The position numbers and the translations under genes were made by a program. 64,000 nt of DNA from Collinsella sp. AF02-46-1 (lineage in GTDB: Bacteria; Actinomycetota; Coriobacteriia; Coriobacteriales; Coriobacteriaceae): positions 68,205 to 132,204 of the forward strand of contig NZ_QSBV01000004.1 of NCBI RefSeq assembly GCF_003465825.1, in the 5' to 3' direction. Shown in pieces: positions 47,545-58,142 of this stretch; position 1 is the first letter of the stretch; the number at the start of each line of letters is the position of its first letter. The notes under the pieces were generated by a model, which had not been told where the DNA came from, searched no databases, and saw nothing but the letters and a program-made list of their open reading frames with translations.

Positions 47545-49845
47545 ATGGTCAAGCTGTACGAGGACGGCATCTACCTGCGCGGCGGCAGCGAGGTTGTGCC
47601 TGCGGCCGAGGCTGCCGAGCGCGGTATTACGCAGACACCCGAGGATGCCAAGCGCGGCACCATCGCGTATTCGATCCTCCAGGCACACAATACGTCGGGC
47701 GACCCCGAGGCACTCAAGATTCGCTTCGATGCCATGGCGAGCCACGACATCACCTTTGTCGGCATCATCCAGACGGCGCGCGCTTCGGGCATGGAGCAGT
47801 TCCCGCTGCCTTACGTGCTCACCAACTGCCATAACTCGCTGTGCGCCGTGGGCGGCACCATCAATGAGGACGACCACGTCTTTGGCCTTTCCGCAGCCAA
47901 GAAGTACGGCGGCATCTTCGTTCCGCCGCACATCGCCGTCATCCACTCCTTTATGCGCGAGAACTTCGCCGGTTGCGGCAAGATGATCCTGGGTTCCGAC
48001 TCGCACACCCGCTATGGTGCCCTGGGTACCATAGCCGTGGGCGAGGGCGGCGGCGAGTTGGCAAAGCAGCTGCTGCGCGACACCTACGATGTCGCCTATC
48101 CCGGCGTCGTGGCCATCTACCTCACGGGCGCCCCGCGCCCCGGCGTCGGCCCGCACGACGTGGCGCTCGCCATCATTCGCGCCGTCTTTGCCAAGGGCTA
48201 CGTCAAGAACAATGTCATGGAGTTTGTGGGCCCGGGCATCGCGAGCATGACGACCGACTACCGCAACGGCGTTGACGTCATGACCACCGAGACCACCTGC
48301 CTGTCGAGCATCTGGGCCACCGACGAGGACACGCACGCGTTTTTGACCATGCACGGCCGCGGCGACGACTATCGCGAGCTCAAGCCCGCCGATGTCGCCT
48401 ACTACGACGGTTGCGTCGAGGTCGACCTGTCGAGCATCAAGCCCATGATCGCACTGCCGTTCCATCCTTCCAACGGCTTTGAGATCGACGAGCTCAACGA
48501 GAACCTCGAGGACATCCTGCACGAGGTGGAGCTCGAGGCCGCCAAGATCGGCGAGGGCAAGACGCACTTTAGCCTGCTCGACAAGATCGTCGACGGCAAG
48601 CTGCACGTGCAGCAGGGCGTTATCGCCGGCTGCTCGGGCGGCAACTATGACTCCGTGGTCCAGGCTGCCCGCGTGCTCAAGGGCGCCAATACCGGCTGCG
48701 GCGAGTTCTCGCTGTCGGTCTATCCCACGAGCCAGCCCGTGGCGCTCGAACTTACACGCCGCGGCTACATCTACGACCTCATGGAGGCCGGCGCAATCGT
48801 GCGCACGGCATTCTGCGGCCCGTGCTTCGGCGCCGGCGACACGCCCGCCAACAACGGCCTTTCGATCCGTCACACCACGCGCAACTTCCCCAACCGCGAG
48901 GGTTCCAAGCCGGGTAATGGCCAGCTGAGCGCCGTGGCCCTGATGGACGCCCGCTCCATTGCGGCAACGGCTGCCAACGGCGGCGTCCTGACGCCGGCGA
49001 CCGACCTGCCCGAGGACACTTGGGACGAGGCCTGCGAGTACACCTTTGACGACGCGCCGTACAAGAAGCGCGTGTACTGGGGCTTTGGCAAGGCGGAGCC
49101 TGCCGACGAGCTGGTCGAAGGCCCCAACATCAAGCCGTGGCCCGCGATGGAGCCGCTCGGCGACGACATCCTGCTCAAGGTTTGCTCCAAGATCATGGAC
49201 CCGGTCACCACGACCGACGAGCTCATTCCCTCGGGCGAGACGAGCTCCTTCCGCTCCAACCCGCTGGGCCTGGCTGAGTTTACGCTGAGCCGCCGCGACC
49301 CGGCCTACGTGGGTCGCTCCAAGGAGGTCGACGCTGTGGAGAAGCGTCGCGTTGCCGGCGAGTCCGCGGGCGACCTGGCGGCGTTCGATGCCGAGCTTGC
49401 CGGTGTGTTTGAGGCGCTGGCCGGCGCGGGTGTCGCGGCCGATGCCAAGGCGACCGAGTTCGGTTCCATGATTTACGCCAAGAAGCCTGGCGACGGCAGC
49501 GCCCGCGAGCAGGCCGCGAGCTGCCAGCGCGTAATTGGCGGCCTGGCCAACATCGTCCACGAGTACGCCACCAAGCGCTATCGCTCCAACGTGATGAACT
49601 GGGGCATGGTGCCCTTCCAGATGGAGGCCGAGCCCAACTTTGAGGTGGGCGATTACGTCTTTGTGCCGGGTATCCGTGCCGCGCTCGATGGCGACCTGAA
49701 GGACATCGCCGCCTACGTGGTGCGCGCCGATGGTGCGGTCGATCAGATTGAGCTCTACATTGCCGATATGACGGCAGAGGAGCGTGCCATCGTCAAGGCC
49801 GGCTGCCTGATCAACTACAACAAGTTCAAGGCCGCTGCCGAGTAG
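47545..49845 (+). CDS. Aconitase-family hydratase
   Basis: A 766-aa [4Fe-4S] hydro-lyase. Aconitase-type features are [27 protein letters not shown], the cluster pair [10 protein letters not shown] near residue 420, and [12 protein letters not shown]. It fits the hydratase group related to aconitase that occurs in anaerobes; the substrate is not proven by sequence. The C-terminal 150 residues hold the swivel domain ([16 protein letters not shown]). GGGAG upstream favours the ATG at 47545 over starts at 47443, 47500 and 47509. It is not in an operon with other TCA genes. Confidence 0.85.
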   Translation: MVKLYEDGIYLRGGSEVVPAAEAAERGITQTPEDAKRGTIAYSILQAHNTSGDPEALKIRFDAMASHDITFVGIIQTARASGMEQFPLPYVLTNCHNSLCAVGGTINEDDHVFGLSAAKKYGGIFVPPHIAVIHSFMRENFAGCGKMILGSDSHTRYGALGTIAVGEGGGELAKQLLRDTYDVAYPGVVAIYLTGAPRPGVGPHDVALAIIRAVFAKGYVKNNVMEFVGPGIASMTTDYRNGVDVMTTETTCLSSIWATDEDTHAFLTMHGRGDDYRELKPADVAYYDGCVEVDLSSIKPMIALPFHPSNGFEIDELNENLEDILHEVELEAAKIGEGKTHFSLLDKIVDGKLHVQQGVIAGCSGGNYDSVVQAARVLKGANTGCGEFSLSVYPTSQPVALELTRRGYIYDLMEAGAIVRTAFCGPCFGAGDTPANNGLSIRHTTRNFPNREGSKPGNGQLSAVALMDARSIAATAANGGVLTPATDLPEDTWDEACEYTFDDAPYKKRVYWGFGKAEPADELVEGPNIKPWPAMEPLGDDILLKVCSKIMDPVTTTDELIPSGETSSFRSNPLGLAEFTLSRRDPAYVGRSKEVDAVEKRRVAGESAGDLAAFDAELAGVFEALAGAGVAADAKATEFGSMIYAKKPGDGSAREQAASCQRVIGGLANIVHEYATKRYRSNVMNWGMVPFQMEAEPNFEVGDYVFVPGIRAALDGDLKDIAAYVVRADGAVDQIELYIADMTAEERAIVKAGCLINYNKFKAAAE

Positions 49846-49860
49846 CGCACTTAATTGTCC

Positions 49861-49934
49861 GCCCGGGGCTTACCCTTTCCCGCCCGCTCACGCGCTTCGC
49901 GAGGGCCGCGTTCGGGAAAGGGTAAGCCCCGGGC
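49861..49934. repeat. Inverted repeat with perfect 22-bp arms
   Basis: GCCCGGGGCTTACCCTTTCC and CG pair exactly with CGGGAAAGGGTAAGCCCCGG and GC. The loop carries GCGCTTCGCGAGGGC. Its design matches the repeat at 7507. Confidence 0.85.
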
Positions 49935-49991
49935 TACATTTCTGCGTTCTCGTTGGGTCTTGAGGGACGCTAATAAATAGACTTGCTTGAT

Positions 49992-50024
49992 GCCGCCTCT
50001 GTTATCGGGGCGGCTTCTTTTTGT
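49992..50024 (+). terminator. Terminator downstream of the hydratase
   Basis: GCCGCC with GGGCGGC, then TTCTTTTTG. It lies 147 bases past the stop codon, after the long hairpin. Confidence 0.6.
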
Positions 50025-50026
50025 TG

Positions 50027-50064
50027 AAAACCACCACAAAGGGGGCAGGCACCTTTGTGGTGGT
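50027..50064. repeat. Inverted repeat, CCACCACAAAGG family
   Basis: AAAACCACCACAAAGG faces CCTTTGTGGTGGT around GGGCAGGCA. The loop is in the opposite orientation to copies 50896 and 51701. Confidence 0.9.
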
Positions 50065-50117
50065 GGGGACGAGCTCGATGCTGTTGTGATCGTTGAGCGG
50101 CATGTTAATGGGCGGCT

Positions 50118-50786
50118 CTACAGAATTTCATCTGGGCTGGCGGGTTTGGTTGTTTTGGGGATGCCGAGTTTGGATGACGCGAAATCGTCAACATTGTCCT
50201 TAATTCCGTCTTTGGTGTAGACAGTGACCATATAGGTGCTGTGTCCGAATTCGCCCTTGTCGCGTGTTGCCCAGGCATCCCAGTAGGCGGCCCCGTTTCG
50301 CCCTTTGATTTTTCCGACACGGCGGAGTTCTGTTCGCTTTAATTTCTGGTTGCTATAGATGGTTCGACCGGCCTCCTCGGTGAGCCCGCACTGTCCAAGC
50401 ATCTTGTCGAGGACTTGGTTCATGTGGCGCTCATCGGTGTTTGGTGCGTAGTCGTAGGCGAGGGTGATGAAGTCGAGTGGCTGGTCGTCGATTAGATAGT
50501 TTAGCGTCTGAGGTCCAAGGCAGAAATAGGGGGAGCATCCGTCGATCTGACCGAGCAGTGGCAACTTTGACTGCCAACTTCCGGTGGGAATTCCATCTTC
50601 GTAAAACACGCCGCGACAGATAAAGGAGAGCGAGGTGGCACGCGAGCCGGCGTCGACCATTCCGCATAAATCGAAGGGCGAGGTGATACCAAGGGAAAAG
50701 GGCGTGATGACGATAAGGAAGAGCATCACGATGGGTATGGCGAGAATGGCGATGACGTTGCGACCGGTGGAATGAGGCGGCTTCAT
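50118..50786 (-). CDS. Hypothetical membrane-anchored protein
   Basis: A 222-aa protein with one N-terminal membrane segment (VIAILAIPIVMLFLIVITPF, residues 10-29) and an outside domain with CSPYFCLGP and YDYAPNTDERHMNQVLDKML. The cysteines may form disulfides. GAGGAG before the ATG at 50786 supports this start over 50804. No family was recognised. It is divergent from another anchored hypothetical across 234 bases that hold a CCACCACAAAGG repeat; the two proteins are not alike in sequence. Confidence 0.65.
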   Translation of the reverse strand: MKPPHSTGRNVIAILAIPIVMLFLIVITPFSLGITSPFDLCGMVDAGSRATSLSFICRGVFYEDGIPTGSWQSKLPLLGQIDGCSPYFCLGPQTLNYLIDDQPLDFITLAYDYAPNTDERHMNQVLDKMLGQCGLTEEAGRTIYSNQKLKRTELRRVGKIKGRNGAAYWDAWATRDKGEFGHSTYMVTVYTKDGIKDNVDDFASSKLGIPKTTKPASPDEIL

Positions 50787-50895
50787 ATGCGCTCCTCGAG
50801 ACAAAGATCTGTTGAGGATAGGCAGAAATGGATATGTTCAGAGAGCAATTCAAGTTTAATCTCATTGCGCGAGATGGTCGACCGTTAGCGTCGAA

Positions 50896-50931
50896 AACCA
50901 CCACAAAGGTGCCTGTCCCCTTTGTGGTGGT
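50896..50931. repeat. Inverted repeat, CCACCACAAAGG family
   Basis: AACCACCACAAAGG faces CCTTTGTGGTGGT around TGCCTGTCC. Confidence 0.9.
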
Positions 50932-51020
50932 GAGGAGCGCGCGGCTTCTTTTGGTAATAGTGTTAGCTGGCGGTATCATTAGTGCAGGTGGCGAAGGTTT
51001 GCATTGTGGGGTGTTTTGCC

Positions 51021-51692
51021 GTGAGCCGTTCTGCCCGTATTGGATTGATTGTCTTGGCGCTTGCGATCGCTGTGGTTGGCGCGGGCGCTGTCGGTATGGC
51101 ATTTCTACCTGCTGCGGTGACGGAGCCGGTGGTCAAGCCTGTGACTCAATCTGTCGAACTTCTGACCGGCGACGACAAGCCCGAGACCATTACCGTTGAT
51201 TTTGATGAGCAGCCGGCTGTGCTGGGTATTAGCAATTATCCGCGTATTCAGCTTGGGGCCATGCGCTATACCACGGATACAAGCCTGATCGATAGGGCGT
51301 CCGAGCTACTCAAGGGCAAAACATTTAAGCGTTGGTACGGATATGCGTCCTATCGGGCAAAAGCGAACGACATGGTTGGCGGATGCCACTCGTCCATCGA
51401 GCTGGACACTGCAAACGGCGCAAAGTTATGTGATGTCTCGTACGATCCGGGCTACGAGGGCAATGAGGGTCCGGGCATCTACATCATGGACGGCGATGTC
51501 GCCTATGTCATGGAGGGCGACCAGACCGAGCTCAACGATTTTATGGGTCAGTGTATCCAAGATGCCTATAAACAGACCTGCTTGCCTGACCCGCAGACTG
51601 CACGCGATAGTGGGTCTGCCCGTACATGGCTGTTCGAGGATGAGATGCCCTGGACCGTCGAATCGGGAAGTACGGGTTCGGCGAAGGAGTAG
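51021..51692 (+). CDS. Hypothetical exported or membrane-anchored protein
   Basis: About 223 aa from the GTG at 51021, with a signal-anchor IGLIVLALAIAVVGAGAVGM after a short basic start. The outside part includes FKRWYGYASYRAKANDMVGG, KLCDVSYDPGYEGNEGPGIY and MPWTVESGSTGSAKE. In-frame GTG codons at 50982, 50988 and 51006 are alternatives; GGGG at 51008 and the compact signal favour 51021. No family was recognised. It is followed by two repeats and then clpB. Confidence 0.6.
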   Translation: MSRSARIGLIVLALAIAVVGAGAVGMAFLPAAVTEPVVKPVTQSVELLTGDDKPETITVDFDEQPAVLGISNYPRIQLGAMRYTTDTSLIDRASELLKGKTFKRWYGYASYRAKANDMVGGCHSSIELDTANGAKLCDVSYDPGYEGNEGPGIYIMDGDVAYVMEGDQTELNDFMGQCIQDAYKQTCLPDPQTARDSGSARTWLFEDEMPWTVESGSTGSAKE

Positions 51693-51700
51693 AGACCGCG

Positions 51701-51736
51701 ACCACCACAAAGGTGCCTGTCCTCTTTGTGGTGGTT
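51701..51736. repeat. Inverted repeat, CCACCACAAAGG family
   Basis: ACCACCACAAAG faces CTTTGTGGTGGT around a loop containing TGCCTGTCC. Confidence 0.9.
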
Positions 51737-51745
51737 TTCGGTCTG

Positions 51746-51802
51746 TCTCGATCTGTAACATCTAGGATCAAAAATGGCTGCTAGATGTTACAGATCGAGA
51801 CG
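51746..51802. repeat. Inverted repeat, GATCTGTAACA family, perfect 21-bp arms
   Basis: GTCTCGATCTGTAACATCTA and G are exactly mirrored at 51782-51802 over 15 bases. It is the longest-armed copy of the family at 3795 and 3876. Confidence 0.9.
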
Positions 51803-51862
51803 GTAGCGCGCCTGGGCAGCGGCGGGCTGACATCTCAGTACCCTATCCGTAATTCACTCAGA

Positions 51863-51889
51863 AAATCTTATATATAGAGACTTAGATTT
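51863..51889. promoter_or_regulatory. Shared heat-shock operator upstream of clpB (HspR candidate)
   Basis: AAATCTTATAT, five bases (ATAGA), then GACTTAGATTT, identical in both arms to the motif before dnaK. GTGTATAAG follows and may be the -10 region. Confidence 0.65.
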
Positions 51890-51978
51890 GTGTATAAGAT
51901 CGCGTAAAGCTGGCAACAATACTTCTCGAACAACGTGAAGCCGCCCCGTAGGGCGGCCGCCCCAAGAGAGGTGATTCC

Positions 51979-54606
51979 ATGAGAATCGATAAGCTAGCAA
52001 TGACGTCGCGCGAGGCGCTGCAGACCGCCATGAGCACGGCTGCCGATGCACAGGCCGGCGCGGTGGAGCCGATCCACCTGCTGTCTGCCCTGCTCGGTGC
52101 CGGCGAGCGCAATATCTCCGTGATCATCGAGCGCATCGGTGCCGACCCGGCTCAGCTCGCACGCTCCACACAAGATGCCATCGACCATGCGCCCAAGGTG
52201 TCGGGCGAGGGTCAGCAGATGGGCCTGTCCAACGAGCTCGTTCGCGTGATCGAGAAGGCCGAGAAAAAGGCCACCAAGATGGGCGACAGCTTTGTGGTGA
52301 CCGAGCATCTGCTGATGGCACTTGCCGAGGACAAGGGTGAGGCGGGTCGCGTGCTGCGTGGCGCCGGCGTGACCAAGGAGCGCATCGAGCAAGTCTACGA
52401 GGAACTGCGCGGCGATGACCGCGTGACGTCTGCCGAGGACAAGACGCAGTTTGAGGCGTTGGAGCAGTACGGTCGCAACATCTGCGATCTGGCTCGCGCC
52501 GGCAAGCTCGACCCGGTCATCGGCCGTACCGACGAGATCCGTCGTACTATTCAGGTTCTGTCCCGCCGCACCAAGAACAACCCCGTGCTTATCGGCGAGC
52601 CGGGCGTCGGCAAGACGGCCATCGTCGAGGGCATTGCTCAGCGAATCGTGGCCGGCGACGTACCGAGCACCCTGCGCGACCGCGACCTCATCGAGCTCGA
52701 CATGAGCGCGCTGGTCGCCGGCGCCAAGTACCGCGGCGAGTTCGAGGACCGCTTGAAGGCCGTACTCAAGGAAGTCCAAAAGTCCGAAGGCAAGGTCATC
52801 CTGTTCATCGATGAGCTCCACACCATCGTGGGCGCGGGTGCCACCGAGGGCTCCATGGACGCCGGCAACATCCTGAAGCCGGCGCTTGCCCGTGGCGACT
52901 TGCACGCAATCGGCGCGACTACGCTCGACGAGTATCGCAAGTACATCGAGAAGGACGCGGCACTCGCCCGTCGTTTCCAGACCGTGATGGTCTCCGAGCC
53001 CACCGTCGAGGACACCATCTCGATCCTGCGTGGCCTCAAGGAGAAGTACGAGATCTTCCACGGCGTGCATATCACCGATAGCGCGCTCGTGGCGGCCGCC
53101 GACCTCTCCGATCGCTACATCGCCGACCGCTTCCTGCCCGATAAGGCCATCGACCTGGTTGATGAGGCGGCAAGCCGCCTGCGCATGGAGCTCGACAGCA
53201 TGCCGGTCGAGATCGATGCCACCACGCGTCAGCTCACCCAGCTGCAGATCGAGGAGCAGGCGCTCATGAAGGAGACCGACGACGCCTCCAAGGAGCGTCT
53301 GGAGGCCCTGCGCCAAGAGATTGCCGAGGTCCAAGAAAAGCTCAACGTGCAAAAGGCCGGCTGGCTCAACCAGAAGAACGCCATCGACCACGTGCAGGAG
53401 CTCAAGGGACAGCTCGACGAGGCCAAGAGCGAAGAGGAGCGTGCGACGCGCAACGGCGACCTGGGCCGTGCGTCCGAGCTGCGCTACTCCGTGATTCCGG
53501 GCCTGCAGCAGCAGATTCAGGATTCCGAGGCTGCGCTCGAGGCGCAAAAGCAGCAGGACGGCGAGGGCCTCAACGAGCAGGTGACCTCCGATGAGATCGC
53601 TGAGGTCGTGAGCGCTTGGACCGGCGTGCCCGTCTCCAAGATGATGCAGGGCGAGCTCGACAAGCTGAAGGGCTTGGAGGGCGAGCTGCATAAGCGCGTC
53701 ATCGGCCAGGACGAGGCGGTCTCCGCTGTCGCCGCGGCCGTGCGTCGCAGCCGTGCGGGCCTCTCCGATCCGGACAAGCCCATCGGCAGCTTCTTCTTCC
53801 TGGGCCCCACCGGCGTGGGCAAGACCGAGCTCGCCAAGGCGCTTGCCGAGTGCCTGTTCGATGACGAGCGTGCGCTCGTGCGTATCGACATGTCCGAGTA
53901 CATGGAGAAGTTCAGCGTCCAACGTCTGATCGGTGCGCCTCCGGGATACGTGGGTTACGACGAGGGCGGCCAGCTTACCGAGGCCGTGCGCCGTCGTCCG
54001 TACTCCGTGATTTTGCTCGACGAGATGGAGAAGGCTCATCCGGATGTCTTTAACGTGCTGCTGCAGGTGCTTGATGACGGCCGTCTGACCGATGGCCAGG
54101 GTCGCCAGGTGTCCTTCAAGAACACGATCATCATCATGACGTCTAACGTGGGCTCCAAGGCCATCGCCGATCTGTCCGGTAAGGACGAGGAGGAGATGCG
54201 CCATCAGGTCGACGCCGCCATGGCTCAGACCTTCCGCCCCGAGTTCCTCAACCGTATCGACGATATCGTGGTGTTCCATCCGCTCGGCATGGCGCAGATC
54301 GAGAAGATCGTCGACATCCAGCTTGCCGACGTCCGCGCGCGTCTGGCCAAGGAGCGCATGACGCTTGCCATCACCCCGGCGGCCAAGCAGATGCTCGCCG
54401 TGGGTGGCCTGGACCCCGTGTTCGGTGCCCGTCCGCTCAAGCGCCTGGTCCAGCGCGAGGTCGTGGACGCCATCGCCGCCGCCATCATCGACGGTACGGT
54501 GCGCGAGGGCGATCAGGTGACGGTCGATGCCGACAAGGACGGCGGCTTTACCGTCGTGTGCGACAACACGCCGTCTGCTACCTACGAGGTCCCCGACGCC
54601 GAGTAG
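51979..54606 (+). CDS. clpB: Disaggregase ClpB
   Basis: An 875-aa AAA+ chaperone that works with DnaK on aggregates. The N-domain has the repeated Clp_N motif. The first ATPase has [13 protein letters not shown] near residue 210 and [14 protein letters not shown] coiled-coil middle domain (about 400-540) follows, and the second ATPase has [14 protein letters not shown] near 615. No ClpP-docking loop is apparent. AGAGAGGTG precedes the ATG. It shares its upstream motif with dnaK and ends at a strong terminator. Confidence 0.97.
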   Translation: MRIDKLAMTSREALQTAMSTAADAQAGAVEPIHLLSALLGAGERNISVIIERIGADPAQLARSTQDAIDHAPKVSGEGQQMGLSNELVRVIEKAEKKATKMGDSFVVTEHLLMALAEDKGEAGRVLRGAGVTKERIEQVYEELRGDDRVTSAEDKTQFEALEQYGRNICDLARAGKLDPVIGRTDEIRRTIQVLSRRTKNNPVLIGEPGVGKTAIVEGIAQRIVAGDVPSTLRDRDLIELDMSALVAGAKYRGEFEDRLKAVLKEVQKSEGKVILFIDELHTIVGAGATEGSMDAGNILKPALARGDLHAIGATTLDEYRKYIEKDAALARRFQTVMVSEPTVEDTISILRGLKEKYEIFHGVHITDSALVAAADLSDRYIADRFLPDKAIDLVDEAASRLRMELDSMPVEIDATTRQLTQLQIEEQALMKETDDASKERLEALRQEIAEVQEKLNVQKAGWLNQKNAIDHVQELKGQLDEAKSEEERATRNGDLGRASELRYSVIPGLQQQIQDSEAALEAQKQQDGEGLNEQVTSDEIAEVVSAWTGVPVSKMMQGELDKLKGLEGELHKRVIGQDEAVSAVAAAVRRSRAGLSDPDKPIGSFFFLGPTGVGKTELAKALAECLFDDERALVRIDMSEYMEKFSVQRLIGAPPGYVGYDEGGQLTEAVRRRPYSVILLDEMEKAHPDVFNVLLQVLDDGRLTDGQGRQVSFKNTIIIMTSNVGSKAIADLSGKDEEEMRHQVDAAMAQTFRPEFLNRIDDIVVFHPLGMAQIEKIVDIQLADVRARLAKERMTLAITPAAKQMLAVGGLDPVFGARPLKRLVQREVVDAIAAAIIDGTVREGDQVTVDADKDGGFTVVCDNTPSATYEVPDAE

Positions 54607-54653
54607 ATTTATGGGACATGCCTTAAAATCTGCCAGCCGTCTCTAAACGCCAA

Positions 54654-54688
54654 GGGCGGCGGATCCAATTGGGTCCGCCGCCCTTTTT
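54654..54688 (+). terminator. Terminator of clpB
   Basis: GGGCGGCGGATCC pairs with GGGTCCGCCGCCC around AATT, followed by TTTTT. Confidence 0.88.
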
Positions 54689-54740
54689 CGTGCGACAATC
54701 GATAATGTTGAACACGATTGCATGGCAAGGAGATATGCAG

Positions 54741-54935
54741 ATGATAGACAAGAACAAGACGAATGCGCCGGTCGCCAACGCCGCGCCGGCCGCACCCAAG
54801 CCTGCACCCAAGCCTGTGCCCAAGCCGCGCGACCCCTACATCCGTGCCGAGAACGAGGATGACGACGGCTACGATCCTTATAGCGATCGTCGCCCCGAGC
54901 GCGAGCCCCTCTTCGAAGCCGACCCCTGGCGTTAA
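54741..54935 (+). CDS. Small Pro/Ala-rich acidic protein
   Basis: A 64-aa protein with a Pro-Ala-Lys stretch (AAPAAPKPAPKPVPKPRDPY) and an acidic C-terminal half ending REPLFEADPWR. It is probably disordered. AAGGAG gives 8 bases to the ATG at 54741 and 3 to the one at 54735, so the later start is preferred. It follows the clpB terminator. No function can be assigned; the good ribosome site and coding bias make it likely real. Confidence 0.55.
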   Translation: MIDKNKTNAPVANAAPAAPKPAPKPVPKPRDPYIRAENEDDDGYDPYSDRRPEREPLFEADPWR

Positions 54936-55075
54936 GTAGCTCATTTGGGACGGGGCTTTTTTAGCTACTTTGTTTTCGGCTAGAGGCGTTCATGCCTGCC
55001 CCCCTCGGCCGCTCGATATCCTCCGGGAGGGGCCACTAATAGAAAACTTGCTTATCCATTAATCAAGATACGCAT

Positions 55076-55135
55076 AATCTTGCTCTCCTGCTAATCAAGA
55101 ATCGTTATAATCTTGATTAGCAGGAGAGCAAGATT
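55076..55135. promoter_or_regulatory. Perfect 25-bp-arm palindrome immediately upstream of the DUF4143-type ATPase
   Basis: AATCTTGCTCTCCTGCTAAT and CAAGA are exactly mirrored at 55111-55135 with a 10-base loop that contains TATAA. The ribosome site GGAGA abuts the right arm. A preceding TAATCAAGAT-ATAATCTTG palindrome (55059-55082) shares half-sites with the loop region. It may be an operator with promoter inside, or an mRNA hairpin that controls translation. Confidence 0.7.
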
Positions 55136-55143
55136 GGAGAATT

Positions 55144-56496
55144 ATGGCATTCAACGACTTGGTGGCTCAAAAAATAAAGGACTTTGAGCAACAGGGGATT
55201 CCGCAGGTCTTTGAGCGCGACCTTGATCTGGGCAACCCGCAGGAGCCAAAGCGCGACAACATCGTATATGTGATTGTGGGCGCCCGTCGTTGTGGAAAGA
55301 CGTATCGCCTGTATCAGGAGATACGGCGGCTTCAGGGCCAAGGCGTCGAGCTTGACCGGATGCTATATTTCAATTTTGAGGATGAGCGCTTGCGTCCGTA
55401 TGAGCCATCGCTACTAGCGGACGTGCTCGATACATTCTATGCACTATATCCTGCTGCTCGAGGCGAGGGCGCCTACCTTTTCTTTGACGAGATCCAGGAA
55501 ATACCCGAATGGGGTGCGTTTCTGCGACGCGTGGTCGATACGGAGAAGGCGACCGTTTACGTGACGGGATCTTCTTCTAAGATGCTGTCCTCAGAACTTA
55601 AGAGCGAGTTCAGGGGCCGTTCTCTTGTGCGAGAGCTTTTTCCGTTGAGTTTTTCGGAATACGTCCGATATAAGACGGGGAGCGTTCCTGAGCCGGATGC
55701 ACCCTTTTCATCGAGCGATGCAGCACTGCTTCGACATCATCTGATCGGATATCTCGAGCGAGGGGGATTCATCGCGACACTTGAGCAGACGCCCGCAGAC
55801 GCGATTCAGCTGCTACAGGAATATGCGTCGCGAACGGTCGCCATGGACGTCGTTGAACGTTACGACGTCAAGAACCCCCGTTTGGCCTCGCTGTTTCTGG
55901 CGCGGTGCATGGCATCTTCGGGACGAGAGCTGTCAGTGAACAAAGTGTACAACGAGTTCAAGAGCAGACAGATATCCGTCAGTCGAAATACGCTCAGCGA
56001 CTTACTTGAGTATTACGAGGACGCCTACCTGCTGTTTTCGGTGCCGGAGTTCACGCGTTCGCTTGCAAATAATACGCGGTCTGCGTCTAAGGTCTACGCC
56101 GTCGATCCTGCGATGTTCGGAGCGTTCTCCCCCGCATCGGCATTGGATCATGGTCAGAGGCTCGAGACCGCGGTGTTCAATGCGCTCAGAAGAAGGACCC
56201 CCGCCGTGCGGCCCGGTTCGGTTTGCCGCCTGCTGATTAAAGATAAGAATAAAAGCCATGAGGTGGACTTTGTGGCTGGGGATGCACTGCTCATGCAGGC
56301 TTACGGCCTGATTCAGGTAAGTGTGGATATGACAAGCGAGAAAACGCGCGAGCGCGAAATTGCCGCGCTCGATGCCGCGATGGCCCAGTTTGATCTTGGC
56401 GAGTCGGTAATCGTTACCATGGATGAGCAGGCCGATATTCCATGCAAACACGGCGTGGTACATGCTGTGCCCGCATGGAAGTGGCTCCTTTCCTAA
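55144..56496 (+). CDS. AAA-family ATPase with DUF4143-type C-terminus
   Basis: A 450-aa protein with Walker A VGARRCGKTYRLYQE near residues 41-55, Walker B YLFFDEIQEIPEW near 116-128, and sensor VTGSSSKMLS. The C-terminal half matches DUF4143 (SLFLARCMASSGRELSVNKV; VDFVAGDALLMQ), which has a restriction-endonuclease-like look. These ATPases are widespread and often mobile; their role is not settled, with links to defence or toxin-antitoxin-like loci. The GC content is lower than its neighbours, suggesting transfer. It stands alone and carries a striking palindrome at its start. Confidence 0.85.
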   Translation: MAFNDLVAQKIKDFEQQGIPQVFERDLDLGNPQEPKRDNIVYVIVGARRCGKTYRLYQEIRRLQGQGVELDRMLYFNFEDERLRPYEPSLLADVLDTFYALYPAARGEGAYLFFDEIQEIPEWGAFLRRVVDTEKATVYVTGSSSKMLSSELKSEFRGRSLVRELFPLSFSEYVRYKTGSVPEPDAPFSSSDAALLRHHLIGYLERGGFIATLEQTPADAIQLLQEYASRTVAMDVVERYDVKNPRLASLFLARCMASSGRELSVNKVYNEFKSRQISVSRNTLSDLLEYYEDAYLLFSVPEFTRSLANNTRSASKVYAVDPAMFGAFSPASALDHGQRLETAVFNALRRRTPAVRPGSVCRLLIKDKNKSHEVDFVAGDALLMQAYGLIQVSVDMTSEKTREREIAALDAAMAQFDLGESVIVTMDEQADIPCKHGVVHAVPAWKWLLS

Positions 56497-56540
56497 TCGT
56501 CTATGGATTTGCGAGGCCAGGACTCAGGTGTCATGGTCCG

Positions 56541-58022
56541 CTAGTCCTGGGCCTTGATGCTCGGCAGGAGAATCTGGGCGAGGTAGTCGGTCTCGAGTTT
56601 GGTCGCAGCGTCGGCCTTGCCGTCTTTGCCGACCAGTACGTTCTTGATCTGGCTATAGGTGTAGCGGTTGCCGGTCGTGAGCTCGACAAGCTCAATGGCC
56701 GAGTCCATAGGGTAGGTCGACACGGGATTCTGCGTCCGTCCGTTGATGGTCTGGGGCACCACGTACGGATAGACGGGACCGCTGGCGTAGACGGTATAAC
56801 CGTTGCCTAGGTTGGCCGCACCCAAAACCGTATCGCCCTCATCGGGCGTAAAGCTCTCGCCCTCGCGCACTGCGACGAGCGTCACAATCGGTGTATCGCT
56901 GTCGCCGGCAAGATAGATGCATAGCGTGCTGCCATTTTGCCAAGTCTCGACCTTGCCGTACCACTCGACGGGGATATCGAGCTGGTAGAGGTCGGTTGCC
57001 TTGTGGCGGGCGTCGGCATCACGGGCCGCCTGTGCCTTTTGCGCGCTCACGGCATTGACGGCGGCGCCGCGCCGCGCGGTTGCCGCCTGCTGGAGCACCT
57101 TGGCGGTGGCGGCGGAGCTCGCGCCTCCCTCCTCGGCATATTTGGCGGCGGCATCGATCTGGTCGTCAGTCACCGTGTCGGCCGAAGGCACCTTGAGCTT
57201 AAAGGCGGCCTGGCTGCTTAGGTCCTGTCCGTCGCTCTTGATCGTGACCTGCGCCTTGGTGGTCGGGACGGTATAGATGGTGCCGTCGGCCGCGATGGGA
57301 GAGGCAGCGATGGAGAGCGTGTAATCGCCGGGCAGCAGTTTGATGCCGCGGCCGTGCTCGTCAACATAGAGCGTTTCGCTCACGGATGAGCCATCAGCGT
57401 CCTGACCGCTCACCTGTACGGGAATCTTAGAGCTGGTGGAACAGTCGAGGCCCGCGGCATGCACGCCAATCTGCACCGACATCATCGTGTGGGCATTGGC
57501 GGCGACAGCGGCAGCCTGCTCTTGCTGATATCCGTTCCAGGCAGCATAGCCTGCACCGCCGGCGACGAGCGCGACGGCCACGACACCGGCGACCATCAGA
57601 TTGCGGCGCTTGGGCGACATCTTGCGATGGCGGACCTCGGCTTCGTGTGCCGAGGGAACGGACGGCAGGGGAATATCGCCCATGGCGATGGTCTCATCCA
57701 CGGCTGGTGCGGAACCCAGGCCAGGAAGCTCGCGAGTCAGCGAATCTTCGGCCGGTAAGCTGTCGAGCAAGACGGTTTCCTCGCCCGTGTCGGATTCGGG
57801 CTGGTCGTCGGCCTCGCTATCGTCCTCTTCGGCTTCGTCAGGAGCGTCTTTGGCGTCGCCGCCTTCGTCCTCAGTGTCTTCGTGCACCTCGTCTTGCGCG
57901 TCGACGACCGAATCGCTAAACGAGAGCTCGTCTAGCGCGATCCGGTCAAGGCTCTCCAGGGCTTCGGCACATGCTTCCGCATCCTGGGCCGCATCCTCGC
58001 GGCCATACGTCTCATCGCTCAT
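56541..58022 (-). CDS. Hypothetical single-pass membrane protein with acidic cytoplasmic arm
   Basis: A 493-aa protein. The first 135 residues are very acidic (DAQDEVHEDTEDEGGDAKDA). One membrane segment (NLMVAGVVAVALVAGGAGYA) lies near residues 140-160. The outside part has a beta domain with LYVDEHGRGIKLLPGDYTLS, a helical Ala-rich stretch, and a C-terminal domain with DIPVEWYGKVETWQNGSTLC. GGGGGAT before the ATG at 58022 sets the start. This layout is common in Coriobacteria; no function is known to me. Confidence 0.65.
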   Translation of the reverse strand: MSDETYGREDAAQDAEACAEALESLDRIALDELSFSDSVVDAQDEVHEDTEDEGGDAKDAPDEAEEDDSEADDQPESDTGEETVLLDSLPAEDSLTRELPGLGSAPAVDETIAMGDIPLPSVPSAHEAEVRHRKMSPKRRNLMVAGVVAVALVAGGAGYAAWNGYQQEQAAAVAANAHTMMSVQIGVHAAGLDCSTSSKIPVQVSGQDADGSSVSETLYVDEHGRGIKLLPGDYTLSIAASPIAADGTIYTVPTTKAQVTIKSDGQDLSSQAAFKLKVPSADTVTDDQIDAAAKYAEEGGASSAATAKVLQQAATARRGAAVNAVSAQKAQAARDADARHKATDLYQLDIPVEWYGKVETWQNGSTLCIYLAGDSDTPIVTLVAVREGESFTPDEGDTVLGAANLGNGYTVYASGPVYPYVVPQTINGRTQNPVSTYPMDSAIELVELTTGNRYTYSQIKNVLVGKDGKADAATKLETDYLAQILLPSIKAQD

Positions 58023-58142
58023 ATATCCCCCAATGCAATATCGGCTCAACACTGTACCCAAAAATGGAGCCATATAAAGCGCATACGAAATATAAGATCC
58101 GATTTAACCTGAGCGCATCGTTCGGCCGCATCCTCGCGGCAG

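Noticed and set aside
47479..49560. 693-codon open frame antisense to the hydratase
   Set aside because: The opposite strand encodes a full aconitase-like protein with conserved motifs; the antisense product shows no family features.
51994..54279. 761-codon open frame antisense to clpB
   Set aside because: ClpB is certain on the plus strand. The antisense frame is a by-product of codon bias.
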